This document shows, piece after piece, positions 62,552 to 64,000 of a stretch of DNA of 64,000 bases (its first letter is position 1; each line of letters starts with the position of its first letter). Location: positions 1-64,000 of the forward strand of contig CAMNXF010000006.1 of NCBI GenBank assembly GCA_946567425.1, in the 5' to 3' direction. The stretch comes from an uncultured Clostridia bacterium (GTDB lineage Bacteria; Bacillota; Clostridia; Oscillospirales; Ruminococcaceae). The notes beneath the pieces were generated by a model that was given only the letters and a program-made list of their open reading frames with translations, was not told the origin of the DNA and did no database searches. The position numbers and the translations under genes were made by a program.

Positions 62552-63385
62552 ATGAAAAGAATTATTGTCGGACTTTTTTCGGCGGCAATGCTGCTTGCGG
62601 GGATTATCCATTTGTGCGGTTGCAGCGAGGTGGAGGAGAACTACCTCCCCGAAAACTGCACAGAGACCGCCGAGGACGAATTCGGCACATACGAGGCGTT
62701 TTCCGTTGAAAACCAACGCCCTACAGCAGAGGGAAATTCCACAAAAAGCGACGGCAGCAAACCCGAAGCGGTACAAACCGCCAACGTCATACCCGAACCT
62801 AAAGCCGCTTCCGCAATAAACGGCAGCACTTATACCTTTACGCTGGACAACGTTTACTCTCAGGGCGAATACTACACGGTGAGCGTTACGGGCGAGAAAA
62901 GCGGTGATACGTTCGGGGATTTCGGGGTCGTTCTTTCAAATGACGGAACTGAGCTGAGCAGGCTTGAGATCAACGTTCCCGAGGGCGAAAGGTTTATAAT
63001 ACTGGACAGCGTTGCCGAGGGAATATCATACGGCTGCGGAATAATTTCCAATATGCGTGATTTTGCGGCGGAGGACTATCCCGATATTATTCAACTGGAT
63101 TTCTATAAGGCAAACGAACTTGAGATCCCGCAGTACGGACGATATTTCGCCGTGTTCGACGGCGAGCTTACCGAGCTTGACATATACGAAAACGGCACAA
63201 AAACCGAGCCGCGCGGAACTCACCCGGAACTTCGCGGCAAAGGGAGAATGGTGCAGCACCTGTGCGTATACACGCCCTCCGGCAAGTCGCTTATGGTCGA
63301 GAAGTACGAGTATATTTTTGACCTTGAAAACCGGCGGCTTAATAAACGAAAAGTGGAGTTTCTCGGGTGGGGGATTGATAATTAA
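62552..63385 (+). CDS. Putative lipoprotein
   Basis: 277 residues. The signal peptide MKRIIVGLFSAAMLLAGIIH leads to Cys near 24 (HLCGC). A Ser/Thr/Pro-rich linker to about 85 is followed by a beta-rich domain with YTFTLDNVYSQGEYYTVSVT. GCGGAGGTG precedes this ATG, which I prefer to one six codons earlier. I do not recognise the family. Confidence 0.65.
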   Translation: MKRIIVGLFSAAMLLAGIIHLCGCSEVEENYLPENCTETAEDEFGTYEAFSVENQRPTAEGNSTKSDGSKPEAVQTANVIPEPKAASAINGSTYTFTLDNVYSQGEYYTVSVTGEKSGDTFGDFGVVLSNDGTELSRLEINVPEGERFIILDSVAEGISYGCGIISNMRDFAAEDYPDIIQLDFYKANELEIPQYGRYFAVFDGELTELDIYENGTKTEPRGTHPELRGKGRMVQHLCVYTPSGKSLMVEKYEYIFDLENRRLNKRKVEFLGWGIDN

Positions 63386-63405
63386 ATTTCTGTGGGGGTA
63401 AAATA

Positions 63406-63849
63406 TTGGACATAAAATTGATAACATCGGAAAGTGCGGAATGGAACAGGGTTATCGAATTTGCTGAGGGCTGTTCGTGGGGCGCGGGAAAAACTCTCGC
63501 GGATAAAATGCGCCAAAATGATTTTCAAGATTGGGAACGCGTGATCATCGCAAAAAATCATGGGGAAATTTCGGGCTATTGTACCGCTGCAAAAACAGAC
63601 TGTATTCCCGATCTTCTATATACGCCTTATATAGGATTTATGTTTGTGAGCGAGGAATTCCGAGGAAACAGGCTGAGTCAGAAGCTGATTCTTTTTGCAA
63701 TGTCTTACCTGAAAAAATTGGGTTTTGATAAGGTTTATATAGTCAGCGATCATATAAACCTGTATGAAAAATACGGGTTTGAGGTGATAGATGAACGGTT
63801 AGCGCCGTGGGGAGAAATTGAAAAAATTTATATGCGGGAATTAAGGTAA
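63406..63849 (+). CDS. GNAT family N-acetyltransferase
   Basis: 147 residues of one GNAT domain. The acetyl-CoA loop is FVSEEFRGNRLSQKLI near 76-91 and the end has NLYEKYGFEVIDE. It starts at TTG (63406), after GGGGGT; no closer ATG fits. It follows the lipoprotein gene at 20 bp. The substrate is unknown. Confidence 0.83.
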   Translation: MDIKLITSESAEWNRVIEFAEGCSWGAGKTLADKMRQNDFQDWERVIIAKNHGEISGYCTAAKTDCIPDLLYTPYIGFMFVSEEFRGNRLSQKLILFAMSYLKKLGFDKVYIVSDHINLYEKYGFEVIDERLAPWGEIEKIYMRELR

Positions 63850-63878
63850 ATTCAAGTTTACTCGTCAAAGGAGATATT

Positions 63879-64000
63879 ATGACCGACAAGGAACTTTTTC
63901 TGGACATTTACAGGAAAAACATAACCCGCGAGGGCTCGGACAGACTGCTTGATTTTTTGGAGAATAAAAGCGATTTTTTCACCGCGCCTGCGTCCACGCG
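63879..64000 (+). CDS. HD-domain hydrolase, N-terminus (partial)
   Basis: About 40 codons up to the window edge, MTDKELFLDIYRKNITREGS followed by DRLLDFLENKSDFFTAPAST. This matches the start of clostridial HD-domain hydrolases in which a metal-binding His follows within a few residues. AAAGGAGAT precedes the ATG. The catalytic part is outside the window. Confidence 0.7.
   Translation, partial: MTDKELFLDIYRKNITREGSDRLLDFLENKSDFFTAPAST

Noticed and set aside
1-64000. CRISPR array or rRNA operon
   Set aside because: I saw no regularly spaced repeats and no 16S, 23S or 5S sequence in the window.

Overview
This window reads as the chromosome of an anaerobic, spore-lineage member of the Clostridia (Bacillota), probably near Ruminococcaceae/Oscillospiraceae. 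The evidence is a germination protease (gpr), a two-cluster ferredoxin, zinc-type S14, the DarA-HolB-RicT gene set, DUF6062, an L14e-like KOW protein between map and infA, and Gram-positive style signals. Nearly every promoter I could place has -35 and -10 hexamers exactly 17 bp apart, and ribosome binding sites are strong. The genus cannot be fixed by reading alone.

Layout. (1) 1-4.3 kb is a decayed mobile region: the 3' part of a phage tail tape-measure-like gene, two inverted copies of one IS3-family element (one truncated, one full length but broken), and an interrupted PIN-domain toxin gene. It ends at the 5' half of a tRNA-Thr(UGU). (2) 4.5-9.3 kb is a minus-strand operon led by thrS, ending with a GtrB-like glycosyltransferase. 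(3) 9.3-9.7 kb holds a gene-free plus-strand transcription unit with its own promoter and terminator. I read it as a structured non-coding RNA of about 360 nt; it faces a ferredoxin gene. (4) 10-16.4 kb is the darA-holB ... ricT locus, split by a reverse-oriented nhaC. (5) 16.4-31.6 kb is housekeeping: tsaD with an AroK-like kinase, ogg, rsmI, a TrmN6-like methyltransferase, a KtrB-type potassium channel, several zinc-ribbon membrane proteins and a number of unknowns. (6) 31.7-37.7 kb is an envelope glycosylation operon with a prokaryotic RING protein, a GT2 enzyme and two paralogous GT-C-like membrane proteins. (7) 37.9-41.1 kb carries an orphan solute-binding lipoprotein, a membrane protein and a secreted protein with an internal duplication. 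(8) 41.3-57.7 kb is a 32-gene S10-spc-alpha ribosomal supercluster on the minus strand, from rpsJ to rplQ, with a promoter about 340 bp upstream of rpsJ. (9) 58.2-64 kb holds gpr, a 267-bp imperfect palindrome, rpsT, a NimA-like flavoprotein, a SUFU-domain protein, a lipoprotein, an acetyltransferase and the start of an HD-domain gene.

The best candidates for something undescribed are the RNA at 9.35-9.72 kb, the long palindrome upstream of rpsT, the RING/GT2/GT-C operon, and the tRNA-bounded mobile scar with three in-frame TGA codons.
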